A DNA stretch of 9,772 bases from CAMQVM01 sp044433405 (GTDB taxonomy: Bacteria > Bacteroidota > Bacteroidia > Bacteroidales > Rikenellaceae): the NCBI GenBank assembly GCA_044433405.1, contig JAWXTQ010000072.1, positions 1 through 9,772 on the forward strand, read 5' to 3'. Below, one piece after another: positions 1 through 8,711 of this stretch (position 1 is its first letter; each line of letters begins with the position of its first letter). The translations under genes were made by a program, and so were the position numbers. Below the pieces are notes generated by a model. That model saw nothing but the letters and a program-made list of their open reading frames with translations. It searched no databases and had not been told where the DNA came from.

Positions 1-1
1 T

Positions 2-2329
2 GGTGGCCACTTAAATTGTCTTTCAGAGCTAGTAGAGGCTACTGGTGGTGTTATTAACATCGACAAATTGCCAATTGGTGATCCAACTTTATCAGCAAAA
101 GAGATAGTAGGTAATGAGTCACAAGAGCGTATGGGCTTAGTGATGAAGAGCGATGATATTGCGCGCCTTGAAGCTATTGCTGAGAGAGAGCGTGCTCCAT
201 TATACGTTGTTGGTGAAACTACTAACGATATGCAATTCACTTTTGTTGACAACAAGAAAGGTGAACGTCCTATAGACCTTAAACTAGAAGATATGTTTGG
301 TAACTCTCCAAAAACTGTAATCTCAGATGTTACAGTAACTGAGAGTTTCGAGACTCCAAAATGCAACGGTGAGAATGTTGCTAAATATGTTAGTGATGTG
401 TTGTCGCTAGAGGCAGTAGCTTGTAAAGATTGGCTTACTAACAAAGTTGACCGCTCGGTGAGTGGACGTATCTCTATGCAGCAGTGTAGCGGACAGGTGC
501 AGCTTCCTCTTAATGATTATGGTGCTATTGCGCTAGATTATCAAGGCGAGGGTGGTGTTGCTACAGCTTTAGGTCATGCGCCATCTGCCGCTATTGTTTC
601 GGCAGCTCAAGGTTCGGTGCTTGCAATTACTGAATCATTAACAAATATCGTTTTTGCTCCAATTACAGGTGGATTAAAGAGCGTATCTTTAAGTGCAAAC
701 TGGATGTGGCCTTGTAAAAACAAGGGTGAGGATGCTCGTTTATATAGTGCAGTTGAGTCTGCTAGTGAGTTTGCTATCGGTTTAGGAATTAATATTCCTA
801 CTGGAAAAGATTCACTTTCAATGACTCAAAAATATGCAGATAACGAGATTGTTTACTCTCCTGGTACAGTAATCATCACATCTGTAGGTCCAGTTAGCGA
901 TGTTAAAAAATGTGTTAAAGCATCGTTAGTTGCAAAAGAGAGCCAAATGGTATATGTTGACTTCTCTAACTCGTTATTTAGTTTAGGAGGTAGTGCTTTA
1001 TATCAAACAATGTCAAAAGTGGGTTCAGAAGTTCCTACTGTCGATGATGCTAAATATTTCGCTAAATCGTTCGAGGCAGTACAATCACTCCTTAACGATA
1101 GCAAAGTGTTAGCAGGACACGACATCTCGGCTGGTGGTTTAATTACTGCCCTTTTAGAGATGACATTTGCTGATAACCAAACTGGTTTGTCGCTTGTATT
1201 AGACTCGATTGGCGAAAACGATCTAGTTAAACTTCTATTTAGCGAGAAGCCATCTGTAGTGCTTCAAGTTGAAGATGGTGAGCAGGTATGTGCTCAACTA
1301 AAACAGCAAGGAGTTAATGCCTATGTAATTGGTGATGTTAACCTTAATCGTGAGTTTGTAGTTAACCACAAAGGCACTTCTATCAATTTGTCAATCGACG
1401 ATTTGAGAGATGTATGGTATCGCCCATCTTATCTGTTAGATGCAAAACAGAGCGGTGAAAAACAGGCAGCTGATAGATTTGCAAATTACGCAAAACAAGA
1501 GTTAGTGTATAAATTCCCAGAATCATTTACTGGTAAATTATCTCAATATGGAATTGATGCACGTCGCAAAGTACAGAGCGGAGTTAAAGCGGCAATCATT
1601 CGCGAAAAAGGGTCGAATGGAGAGCGTGAGATGGCTTGGGCAATGCACCTAGCAGGTATGGATGTGAAGGATGTTCACATGACAGACCTTATCTCTGGAC
1701 GTGAAAACCTTGAAGATGTTAATCTTATCGTATTTGTTGGTGGATTCTCGAACTCAGACGTGCTAAACTCAGCTAAAGGTTGGGCAGGAGCATTCCTTTA
1801 CAACGAGAAAGCAAAAAGAGCACTTGATAACTTCTACGCAAGAAAAGATACTCTTTCATTAGGTGTTTGTAATGGATGTCAATTAATGATTGAGCTAGGA
1901 TTAATCAATCCAACTCATGATGTTAAACCTAGAATGTTACACAACAACTCTCATAAATTTGAGTCTAACTTTGTAGGACTTACAATTGCAGAGACTCCAT
2001 CTATCATGCTAAAAAGCCTTGAGGGTTCAAGTTTAGGTGTTTGGGTTGCTCATGGTGAGGGTAAGTTTGATCTTCCTAAACCAGAGAGTGAGTACAATAT
2101 TGCAGCTAAATATCTATATGCTGAGTATCCTGCTAATCCAAATGGCAGCAACTACAATGCAGCAGCATTATGTTCAGATGATGGTCGTCACCTAGTGATG
2201 ATGCCACACCCTGAGCGTTGTATCCGCACATGGAACTGGGGATATTACCCACATGAACGCATGAGCGACGAAGTAACACCATGGATTGAGCTGTTCGTAA
2301 ACGCTAAAAATTGGATTAAGGAGCAGTAG
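2..2329 (+). CDS. purL: Phosphoribosylformylglycinamidine synthase, C-terminal part (5' end outside window)
   Basis: Converts formylglycinamide ribonucleotide, glutamine and ATP to formylglycinamidine ribonucleotide in de novo purine synthesis; a cytoplasmic enzyme. The frame is open to base 2, so the gene begins left of the window. A TTG at 68 is internal, not a start. The 775 visible residues follow the single-chain PurL order: the end of the first AIRS-like half, a second ATP-binding half with the motif PTGKDSLSMTQ and the later stretch AGHDISAGG, then a class I glutamine amidotransferase domain. In that domain the motif GVCNGCQ supplies the nucleophilic Cys (codon 1868-1870), and MPHPER supplies the catalytic His (2207-2209) and Glu (2213-2215). 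Single-chain PurL proteins are about 1,200-1,300 residues, so roughly 450 are missing. The loop GGFSNSDVLNSAKGWA has Asn-Ser where many homologues have Tyr-Gly. It converges with ctpA across 141 bases. No frameshift is seen. Identification is firm. Confidence 0.97.
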   Translation, partial: GGHLNCLSELVEATGGVINIDKLPIGDPTLSAKEIVGNESQERMGLVMKSDDIARLEAIAERERAPLYVVGETTNDMQFTFVDNKKGERPIDLKLEDMFGNSPKTVISDVTVTESFETPKCNGENVAKYVSDVLSLEAVACKDWLTNKVDRSVSGRISMQQCSGQVQLPLNDYGAIALDYQGEGGVATALGHAPSAAIVSAAQGSVLAITESLTNIVFAPITGGLKSVSLSANWMWPCKNKGEDARLYSAVESASEFAIGLGINIPTGKDSLSMTQKYADNEIVYSPGTVIITSVGPVSDVKKCVKASLVAKESQMVYVDFSNSLFSLGGSALYQTMSKVGSEVPTVDDAKYFAKSFEAVQSLLNDSKVLAGHDISAGGLITALLEMTFADNQTGLSLVLDSIGENDLVKLLFSEKPSVVLQVEDGEQVCAQLKQQGVNAYVIGDVNLNREFVVNHKGTSINLSIDDLRDVWYRPSYLLDAKQSGEKQAADRFANYAKQELVYKFPESFTGKLSQYGIDARRKVQSGVKAAIIREKGSNGEREMAWAMHLAGMDVKDVHMTDLISGRENLEDVNLIVFVGGFSNSDVLNSAKGWAGAFLYNEKAKRALDNFYARKDTLSLGVCNGCQLMIELGLINPTHDVKPRMLHNNSHKFESNFVGLTIAETPSIMLKSLEGSSLGVWVAHGEGKFDLPKPESEYNIAAKYLYAEYPANPNGSNYNAAALCSDDGRHLVMMPHPERCIRTWNWGYYPHERMSDEVTPWIELFVNAKNWIKEQ

Positions 2330-2341
2330 GTTTTGATGTGA

Positions 2342-2361
2342 GTTTATCTAGGTTTATCTAG
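2342..2361. repeat. Two tandem copies of a 10-bp unit
   Basis: The unit GTTTATCTAG occurs at 2342-2351 and again at 2352-2361. A looser G/T-rich version follows at 2362-2371. The block leads directly into the left arm of the large palindrome. A similar G/T-rich run precedes the related repeat near 8712, so this lead-in may belong to the same repeat element. Confidence 0.8.
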
Positions 2362-2375
2362 GTTTGCTTGGGTTG

Positions 2376-2449
2376 GTTTGCTTAGCTTAGCGGCTTTCAC
2401 TTACGTGAGCTGAAGCTCACGTAAGTGAAAGCCGCTAAGCTAAGCAAAC
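2376..2449. repeat. Perfect 35-bp stem palindrome with 4-base loop between convergent genes
   Basis: The left arm 2376-2410 is exactly the reverse complement of 2415-2449, separated by the loop TGAA. It lies between the stops of purL (+) and ctpA (-), where a bidirectional transcription terminator is expected. Neither side carries an obvious run of T after the stem, so it is not a textbook intrinsic terminator. Bases 2371-2400 recur identically at 8712-8741, which suggests a dispersed palindromic repeat that may also serve in transcript ends. The structure is certain; the role is inferred. Confidence 0.9.
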
Positions 2450-2470
2450 TCAACAAAAATAATTGCTACG

Positions 2471-4060
2471 CTATTTATTCTTATTGATATACTCTAATGC
2501 GGTTTTGATGATTTGGTTGTCCTCCGAGTTTATAACCTCAAAATAGGCGTTTGTATTCCATAGCTTTTGTGCTATTAAGGCTTTTAGTTGCAGTGACATA
2601 AATGGCTCTACTGAGCTGCTTTCCTCTTTGTCTTTATCCTCTATTCCTTGTGCTACTACGTGGTTGTATAGCTCCTCAAATGCTCCGTCTTTGGTGCTGA
2701 ACTCTTGAATATACTTTGAAAGGGTAGGGTAGCTACGTCTTAATTTTTTCTGATTTTTATCGAAGTAGTCGGCTACAAAGTCATTAAATAAGCCTTTGGC
2801 TATCGCTTCGCTCCAGAATGCACTGTTTCTTGTGGTGTCAGCTGCAACAAAAACATCAGGGTTAATACCGCCACCACCATATACTGTGCGCCCCTTAACT
2901 AGCGTTTTGTACTTTAATGAATCGGGGATATCACTAAATAGTGAGTCGGGATTGGCTAATCGCTCTTTTGTGAATCGTTTAAGGTAGTTAGCATAGTAAC
3001 CCTCGTTGTCGCCTAGCTCGTAGGGGCGTTGAATGTATCGACCACTTGGAGTGTGATAGCGTGCCATGGTTATTTGTACTGCTGAGGTGTCTTGTAATGG
3101 AATTAGTCGTTGCACCAACCCTTTACCAAAAGAACTACGGCCAATTACTACCCCTCTATCCCAATCCTGAATCGCGCCTGCAACTATCTCACTAGCCGAT
3201 GCAGAGCTTTCGTCGATTAACACAACCAATGCACCTTGAGTATACATGCCCCCTCTAACTGAGTTCATATTGTAACGGCCAGCGGTGCGCCCTTCGGTGT
3301 AAACTACCAAAGAACCTTCGGGTAGAAATTGGCTCGAAAGAGAAATTGCTTGGTCAAGCTGCCCTCCACCATTGCCGCGTAGGTCAAGAATTACTCCGTT
3401 TATAGGCTCTAGGCGTGAGAGTGAATCTAGCGCAGTGGTGAACTCCTCGGTTGTGGTTGCCATAAAGCGATTTAACTTGATGAAAGCCACACCTTTGTCA
3501 ATAAGATAGGCTGCATCAAGGCTTTGAAGAGGAATTTTATCTCGTACAATAGTAAACTCTAATGGCTTTGTTTGTCCCTTTCTGATAATTGTAAGTTTTA
3601 CTATCGTTCCCTTTTCACCTCTTAGAAAGCCTGGTACTTCACTCTTGCTAACTCCAACAACAGATGTGGTGTCGACCATGATTATCCTATCGCCTGAGCG
3701 TAATCCAACCTTTTCGGATGGGCCACCAGCTATTGTGTTAACAACTATTATTGTGTCTCGAAGTACGTTAAACTCAATTCCTATGCCCTCAAAATTGCCG
3801 CTAAACATCTCGGTAGACTCTTTCATCTCCTCTTTGGTTAGATAAGATGAGTGGGGATCAAGCTCTTTGAGTATGTTGGCCATTGCTTTGTCGGTAAGAT
3901 CATCTATATCTATATCTTCAAGATAGATAAGGTCTAGAATATTTATTAGAGAAGAGAGCTTTTGACCATTTTTTAGAGCACTCTCTGATATTGATTGCCC
4001 ATACGAATGGCTATAGCTAAGCAGCACTATAAGTAGTGCTAAAAATGTGTTTGTTTTCAT
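2471..4060 (-). CDS. ctpA: C-terminal processing peptidase, S41 family
   Basis: A PDZ-containing serine protease that cleaves proteins near their C-termini; members act in the periplasm or at the inner membrane. Residues 1-21 look like a signal peptide ending SYG, so export is expected. A PDZ domain spans about 85-172 (GIGIEF, then GLRSGDRI). The S41 catalytic core follows. The nucleophile is probably Ser288 in the SASASE motif, with the general base Lys313 in FGKG. The 25-residue spacing matches the Ser/Lys pair of known family members such as Prc (452/477) and the D1 processing protease (372/397). Total length, 529 residues, is normal for Bacteroidota. It is the last gene of a minus-strand run, 46 bases after lolA, with an AT-rich leader and no Shine-Dalgarno. 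Which substrates it cuts cannot be read from the sequence. The symbol is used in the family sense; the exact orthologue type is not settled. Confidence 0.93.
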   Translation of the reverse strand: MKTNTFLALLIVLLSYSHSYGQSISESALKNGQKLSSLINILDLIYLEDIDIDDLTDKAMANILKELDPHSSYLTKEEMKESTEMFSGNFEGIGIEFNVLRDTIIVVNTIAGGPSEKVGLRSGDRIIMVDTTSVVGVSKSEVPGFLRGEKGTIVKLTIIRKGQTKPLEFTIVRDKIPLQSLDAAYLIDKGVAFIKLNRFMATTTEEFTTALDSLSRLEPINGVILDLRGNGGGQLDQAISLSSQFLPEGSLVVYTEGRTAGRYNMNSVRGGMYTQGALVVLIDESSASASEIVAGAIQDWDRGVVIGRSSFGKGLVQRLIPLQDTSAVQITMARYHTPSGRYIQRPYELGDNEGYYANYLKRFTKERLANPDSLFSDIPDSLKYKTLVKGRTVYGGGGINPDVFVAADTTRNSAFWSEAIAKGLFNDFVADYFDKNQKKLRRSYPTLSKYIQEFSTKDGAFEELYNHVVAQGIEDKDKEESSSVEPFMSLQLKALIAQKLWNTNAYFEVINSEDNQIIKTALEYINKNK

Positions 4061-4106
4061 TGTTTTGTTTATTGGTTTATTTGCTAATTTATAGCTACTA
4101 TTCTCA

Positions 4107-4685
4107 CTATCTGAAATCTATAATCTCAGCATTAGGATAATTGCTCTTGTTGTATTTAAACTCTTTTGTATCAATGTTATTCTCTTTTTTTAGAGATGTG
4201 ATGTCGAGTTTAATCTCATCGCTCGAAATAGGAAAGAGAGAGATGCTTTTTATGCTATTTTCACCAGCTGTTTCAATAATGATTTTTTCTAAACCTATCT
4301 GGTCGATATCTTTAGGAGTGATAGTGTGAATATCACCATTGGTCTTAAACAAAAATTGTGCATTATCAAGATCAAATATTAGAGTAGGATTTGTCATTAT
4401 ATTTTGACTAGACAACCTCTCGATTGTTAACTCATTATTCTCTCTATTGTAGGTGTATAAATCCTCACCATCATAAAGAATATCTATAGATGTGCTCTTA
4501 AGGGTGTATTTTGCATCGAGGCTTTTTATTGTGTAGGCAATATCGTTGCTTTTAAACTCAATAATCAACCCTTTCTGCCCCTTTAAATCATCTAAAATCT
4601 GTTTAATATCTGCGGCAAATAGGTTGTTTAGTGCAAGTGTAAACACTAATATAAATGATAGTATACCTCTAGTTTTGATGTTCAT
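4107..4685 (-). CDS. lolA: Outer-membrane lipoprotein carrier protein, LolA family
   Basis: LolA proteins ferry lipoproteins across the periplasm from the inner-membrane Lol exporter to the outer membrane. The 192-residue product has a clear signal peptide (residues 1-24 or 25; hydrophobic stretch ILSFILVFTLAL, cleavage near LFA-AD). Its mature part is short, rich in beta strands and charged residues, and ends in YPNAEIIDFR, a tail I associate with Bacteroidota LolA-like proteins. It starts 10 bases after the ftsK stop codon, so the two are almost certainly co-transcribed and probably translationally close. I recall the ftsK-lolA order as common in Bacteroidota, which supports the call. It is slightly shorter than typical LolA (about 200-215 residues). 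Sequence conservation in this family is low, so the assignment rests on length, signal peptide, tail and context together. Confidence 0.83.
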   Translation of the reverse strand: MNIKTRGILSFILVFTLALNNLFAADIKQILDDLKGQKGLIIEFKSNDIAYTIKSLDAKYTLKSTSIDILYDGEDLYTYNRENNELTIERLSSQNIMTNPTLIFDLDNAQFLFKTNGDIHTITPKDIDQIGLEKIIIETAGENSIKSISLFPISSDEIKLDITSLKKENNIDTKEFKYNKSNYPNAEIIDFR

Positions 4686-4695
4686 ATTTTCTTTT

Positions 4696-7680
4696 TTATA
4701 AAGTACTGTTATTCTCTTCCAAATCGTATAGCAATATCTCTAATGAAGCCATATCGCTTATCAACACCTGACGTGGCTTGCTACCCTCTTGGCGGCCTAC
4801 TATTCCTGCTCTTTCAAGTTGGTCCATTAATCTACCTGCTCTATTAAAGCCTATTGAAAAGTTGCGCTGTATTGTTGATGCCGAGCCTTGTTGGTTCTGA
4901 ACCACATATCGCGCCACTTCTGTAAATTTATCATCCATTTTTGAAATAGTTTGCGTTGAGCCACCTGATAGTTTGCTATCGCCCTCTGGGGTGTAGTCAG
5001 GTAGAATATATGGTGAGCCGAAACCTCGTTGCTCGCCAATATAGTCGGTTATGCGCTCCACTTCAGGAGTGTCAATAAATGCACACTGTACCCTAGTAAT
5101 GTCGCTTCCTGTAGATACTAACATGTCGCCACGGCCAATAAGTTGATTTGCCCCTGGTTGGTCAAGTATTGTGCGTGAATCAACCATGCTCGACACCCTA
5201 AAAGCTATACGAGCAGGGAAGTTAGCCTTAATCACACCAGTGATGATGTTGGTTGTTGGCCTTTGAGTGGCGATAACAAGATGAATACCTACGGCACGTG
5301 CAAGCTGTGCAATTCGGGCGATTGGAATTTCAACCTCCTTGCCTGCGGTCATTATTAGATCGGCAAACTCATCAATGATAACCACAAAATATGGCAAAAA
5401 TCTATGGCCATTATTGGGGTTTACTTTGCGTTTCTTGAATTTCTCGTTATACTCAATAATATTTCTTGCCTTAGCTTTGTTTAGAAGTTTATATCTATCC
5501 TCCATCTCAATGCATAGAGAGTTTAGAGTGTATACTACACGTTGTGTATCGGTAATGATAGTCTCTGGCTCATCCTCCATCTTCGCTAAGAAGTGGTTCT
5601 CTATGTTTTGGTATAGCGTTAATTCTACACGTTTAGGGTCGACCATAATAAACTTCAACTCAGCTGGATGCTTCTTGTAAAGTAGCGATGTGATGATAGC
5701 ATTTAAACCCACCGATTTTCCTTGACCTGTAGCACCTGCAACCAAAAGGTGAGGCATTTTTGCTAAGTCAATTACAAAATCATCATTCTGGATTGTGCGC
5801 CCAAGCACCACTGGTAGCTCGTATTTGCTCTCCTGAAACTTAGCCGACTTAATTACCGAATACATTGATACGATCTCTTTGTTTTTATTCGGCACTTCGA
5901 TGCCTATAGTTCCTTTACCAGGTATTGGCGCGATTATTCGTATTCCAAGGGCTGATAAGCTAAGTGCGATATCATCCTCTAAGTTCTTGATTTTTGATAT
6001 TCTTACTCCTGCCGCTGGCTTAATCTCATATAGGGTCACTGTTGGCCCAATTGTGGCTTTGATTTTGTCTATCGAGATATTAAAATTGTTTAATGTTTCA
6101 ACAATCCTATTCTTATTTGCAACTAGCTCTTCTTCAGTAACAACTACCTTGCTTGAATGGTTGTCGAGCATCTCAACATCGGGTAGCTTATATGATGAAA
6201 GCTCTAGTGTTGGGTCAAATACTGAGTTGTCTATTTCGTCAACTTCCGATGGTGTATTTGTTGTGATTACTATATTCTCATCAAGTTTTGATTTGTCGAT
6301 ATCTAATTCTGCATTCGATGTTATTGCAACTTCAAATTCACCCTCTTTAATCTCTTCGGCCTGAGTGTATCCTCCTGAGATTTCAAAGCTATCATCCAAA
6401 GAGGTGGTAGAGGATGGTTGCTCCGCTACCTCTTGCTCTTGTGTTTCAATTGTTGGCGTGAGCTGCTCTATAGGTTGTTGCTCTATAGGTTGTTGCTCTT
6501 TCTCAGTCATAATCATATCTATATCATCTATTGATTCTTCGTCTGATTGGTTTGTTATTTCATCTTCTTGGTTCTCTAACGGTTTGAATATAACAAAATT
6601 GTCATAGTTCATCGCTTGTATAAAATCATCCTCTATCTTAACCTCATCCACATCTTTATTCTCATCCTTGTCCTCTGTTCTCTCCTCAATTGACATGTTA
6701 AATGTCTCTTCCTCCTCTCTCTCTTTTCTCTCTTCCATTGCAAAAGTAAGTGTATCGCTAGAGTTCATAAACGACTCTATTGCATCTTCTGGCTTTTTAT
6801 CTCCCAGTTTTGATTCGTCGCTATCTGCTGCGACGTCGTTACTCTCTACCACAGCTATAGGTGTAATCTCCTCCTTGTTTATTCTCTCCTCTTGTTTGGG
6901 TATGCGTACAGGTTTCTTCTTCTTTGGCGAAGCTATATATGTTAATAACCTCTCTAATCCCATAAACAACGCTCCAAATATTCGTCCAATAGCAGCGAAG
7001 AAAATCACTATTGTTTTGCCTAAATATTTTACAATATTGAGTGAGGTGTAAACCAACCAAATGGCAATCAACGTAAACAATATTATGGCAGTGCCAAGAT
7101 CGCCAAGAAGATTTAGTGACCATCTGTTAACCCTATAGCCCCACTCACCACCGTATGATGAGCCAAAGGCCTCTACACCTGTAGGTGTAATATAGGCGGC
7201 AAAGATTGAGCCTATAAACATTAGGGTTAGCAAAGAGAGCATTGCTTTTCTAAAGAACATCCCCTTTAATCTAAGTAGTACCATCGAGAATGACAATATT
7301 ATCAGTGGAATAGCTAGTGCCATAACACCAAATAGTCTGTCAACCAAAAGATTTGATATCCACGCTCCAATCGAACCAATCGAATTTTGCGCAGAACCAT
7401 CCACAATAGTCACTGCATTGGCCAATTCGTTTAGAGCTTGGTCATCTTTCCAAGTGAAAAAATAGGATATTATAGCGCCCATCAACAGAACTGCAGCACT
7501 AAATGTCAAAATTGCAATTGTGTAAGTCACGCTGTCATTACGTGGTTTAGGTGGCTTAGTCTCCACTCTCCTAGGTTGAGCTTTAGCTGTGCGAGTAGCA
7601 GGTTTACTGGCCGTCTTACTTGCTCCAGTAGCTCTCCTTTTAGGGGTGGTTGTATCTTGTTTTGTTCTAGAAACGCTCAT
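4696..7680 (-). CDS. ftsK: FtsK/SpoIIIE family DNA translocase
   Basis: A membrane-anchored hexameric ATPase that pumps DNA at the division septum and assists resolution of chromosome dimers. The 994-residue protein has, in order: a basic N-terminus (1-50); four or five membrane segments (about 53-76, 117-138, 145-165, 193-217 and perhaps 222-242); a long acidic, low-complexity linker (about 262-515); the alpha domain (about 515-600); and the motor with Walker A GATGQGKS (649-656), Walker B VVIIDE (Asp770-Glu771), and the conserved stretch TQRPTTNIITGVIKANFPAR. It ends with a winged-helix gamma domain (about 915-975), which in the family reads polar DNA motifs. The protein is somewhat longer than many Bacteroidota homologues because of the linker. 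It is the first gene of the ftsK-lolA-ctpA run, with a promoter motif 30-40 bases upstream. Several open frames on the other strand lie within its linker and are shadows. Confidence 0.97.
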   Translation of the reverse strand: MSVSRTKQDTTTPKRRATGASKTASKPATRTAKAQPRRVETKPPKPRNDSVTYTIAILTFSAAVLLMGAIISYFFTWKDDQALNELANAVTIVDGSAQNSIGSIGAWISNLLVDRLFGVMALAIPLIILSFSMVLLRLKGMFFRKAMLSLLTLMFIGSIFAAYITPTGVEAFGSSYGGEWGYRVNRWSLNLLGDLGTAIILFTLIAIWLVYTSLNIVKYLGKTIVIFFAAIGRIFGALFMGLERLLTYIASPKKKKPVRIPKQEERINKEEITPIAVVESNDVAADSDESKLGDKKPEDAIESFMNSSDTLTFAMEERKEREEEETFNMSIEERTEDKDENKDVDEVKIEDDFIQAMNYDNFVIFKPLENQEDEITNQSDEESIDDIDMIMTEKEQQPIEQQPIEQLTPTIETQEQEVAEQPSSTTSLDDSFEISGGYTQAEEIKEGEFEVAITSNAELDIDKSKLDENIVITTNTPSEVDEIDNSVFDPTLELSSYKLPDVEMLDNHSSKVVVTEEELVANKNRIVETLNNFNISIDKIKATIGPTVTLYEIKPAAGVRISKIKNLEDDIALSLSALGIRIIAPIPGKGTIGIEVPNKNKEIVSMYSVIKSAKFQESKYELPVVLGRTIQNDDFVIDLAKMPHLLVAGATGQGKSVGLNAIITSLLYKKHPAELKFIMVDPKRVELTLYQNIENHFLAKMEDEPETIITDTQRVVYTLNSLCIEMEDRYKLLNKAKARNIIEYNEKFKKRKVNPNNGHRFLPYFVVIIDEFADLIMTAGKEVEIPIARIAQLARAVGIHLVIATQRPTTNIITGVIKANFPARIAFRVSSMVDSRTILDQPGANQLIGRGDMLVSTGSDITRVQCAFIDTPEVERITDYIGEQRGFGSPYILPDYTPEGDSKLSGGSTQTISKMDDKFTEVARYVVQNQQGSASTIQRNFSIGFNRAGRLMDQLERAGIVGRQEGSKPRQVLISDMASLEILLYDLEENNSTL
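6466..6495 (-). repeat. 15-bp tandem duplication inside the ftsK linker
   Basis: The unit CTCTATAGGTTGTTG (plus strand) is present twice head to tail at 6466-6480 and 6481-6495. It encodes a five-residue repeat, read as QQPIE twice at residues 396-405, within the acidic disordered linker. The duplication keeps the frame, so it changes only linker length. Confidence 0.9.
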
Positions 7681-7711
7681 TTTTTATCTGATTAAAATAA
7701 ATTAGTAGCTA

Positions 7712-7719
7712 CAAATGTA
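7712..7719 (-). promoter_or_regulatory. Probable -7 promoter element of the ftsK-lolA-ctpA operon
   Basis: On the minus strand these bases read TACATTTG, a full match to the Bacteroidota primary sigma -7 consensus TAnnTTTG. The start of transcription would fall near 7704, giving a leader of about 25 bases before the ftsK ATG. The -33 element (TTTG) is weak: no good match lies 19-21 bases upstream. The leader is AT-rich without a Shine-Dalgarno, as is common in this phylum. Confidence 0.6.
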
Positions 7720-7804
7720 CAAAAACTCTTTGTAATCTTCGATACATAAAATCATATATTTTTTTAATGTGATAGCATAGCGATAGATTGATGTTTTGTA
7801 AGTG

Positions 7805-8659
7805 TTATTTAAAAATATCTCTTGACTGATCTACGGCTGTTCTTAATAATCTTCCATAAGATGTACGCGCATCCTCCTTTGAGGGTAGATCTAGGTCTTC
7901 TATTGCTTCTACCGCATATTTAATCTCTTTCTCTGATAGTAGTGTTCTGATATGGTAATCTTCAAATAGCATTGCTGCCGAGCGTTTGTAGTTGCACTCC
8001 CCTTCAATCATGCTAAGACGGTGAAAAACAGCTGCCGTGTAGAGCGCATCGTATGATGGATAGTAAGTTTTTATGGTCGATACGTCATCAGCTCTATCTT
8101 CAAACTCTACTGTTACTCGGAGTGCTAAATCTGCTATGTATTCGATGTTTCTCTTAACGTAGCCGCTGCGATACTCTCGATATTTAGATATAATATACTC
8201 CTCAAGGTAATCTCTTAGCTTTGGTGTGACTTTATCTGTAAAATTGCCTTTGTAATTATCCCTTCTTTTAGCTTGCCACTGCTCATCGTCAGATAATGTT
8301 TGTGTCACCTTTAGATGATATCTTAATAATCTCTCGGCAGCTTTTGCGTAACCATGTCCAGTGAGTCCACTATGCAATGATATAAATATACTTATTGTAT
8401 CTTCGTACGCACACCACATATCTTCGTATTGTTGTAGTAGCGATTTTATTCGACACTTTAATTCCATTCTTGTATTGCCAATTCTAGCCATACAAGCTGC
8501 AACCTTTGTGTAGTACCTTTCTAACGTATCATCTTCGCAATACTCTGTTTTGCGAATGTTAAAAGCATGCTCTGCAATATATTCTGCCTGAGCAATAGTG
8601 TTTATTGTAATCCCTGAGTTAGTTGCAGAGAAAAGTTTGTTGTTGTTTTGTGTGTTCAT
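7805..8659 (-). CDS. Unrecognised 284-residue protein, possibly with a degenerate HD-like domain
   Basis: I do not recognise this protein. It is hydrophilic, predicted largely helical, with no signal peptide or membrane segment, so probably cytoplasmic. The C-terminal half has a layout reminiscent of an HD-domain fold: helix NIEYIADLALRV (171-182), then DALYTAAVFHR (204-214) where HD proteins have a His-Asp pair, then EAIEDL (251-256) and YGRLLRTAVDQSRD (268-281), similar in style to the last metal-binding helix. Here His213 is followed by Arg, not Asp, and the upstream His is missing, so if the fold is right it is unlikely to be catalytically normal. This is a weak inference. The start ATG at 8657-8659 is preceded by an AT-rich leader resembling that of ctpA. 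It is the same strand as ftsK, 124 bases upstream, but ftsK has its own promoter motif. The 5' side is a large palindrome-rich non-coding region. Confidence 0.8.
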   Translation of the reverse strand: MNTQNNNKLFSATNSGITINTIAQAEYIAEHAFNIRKTEYCEDDTLERYYTKVAACMARIGNTRMELKCRIKSLLQQYEDMWCAYEDTISIFISLHSGLTGHGYAKAAERLLRYHLKVTQTLSDDEQWQAKRRDNYKGNFTDKVTPKLRDYLEEYIISKYREYRSGYVKRNIEYIADLALRVTVEFEDRADDVSTIKTYYPSYDALYTAAVFHRLSMIEGECNYKRSAAMLFEDYHIRTLLSEKEIKYAVEAIEDLDLPSKEDARTSYGRLLRTAVDQSRDIFK

Positions 8660-8711
8660 AATTTATTGGTTTTAGAATTTTTCATTTTTTGTTGGTTTGC
8701 TTTGGTTAGTT

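Noticed and set aside
68..70. TTG as a possible start codon of the purL frame
   Set aside because: The frame is open and PurL-like up to base 2 (GGHLNCLSELVEATGG), so the real start is outside the window.
2796..3845. Short plus-strand frames opposite ctpA
   Set aside because: Antisense to conserved catalytic and PDZ regions of a clear S41 protease, with no motif of their own.
5879..7051. Serine-rich open frames on the plus strand opposite ftsK
   Set aside because: They are antisense to the acidic linker and motor of a clear FtsK; Ser-rich sequence is what the reverse strand of Asp/Glu-rich codons gives.
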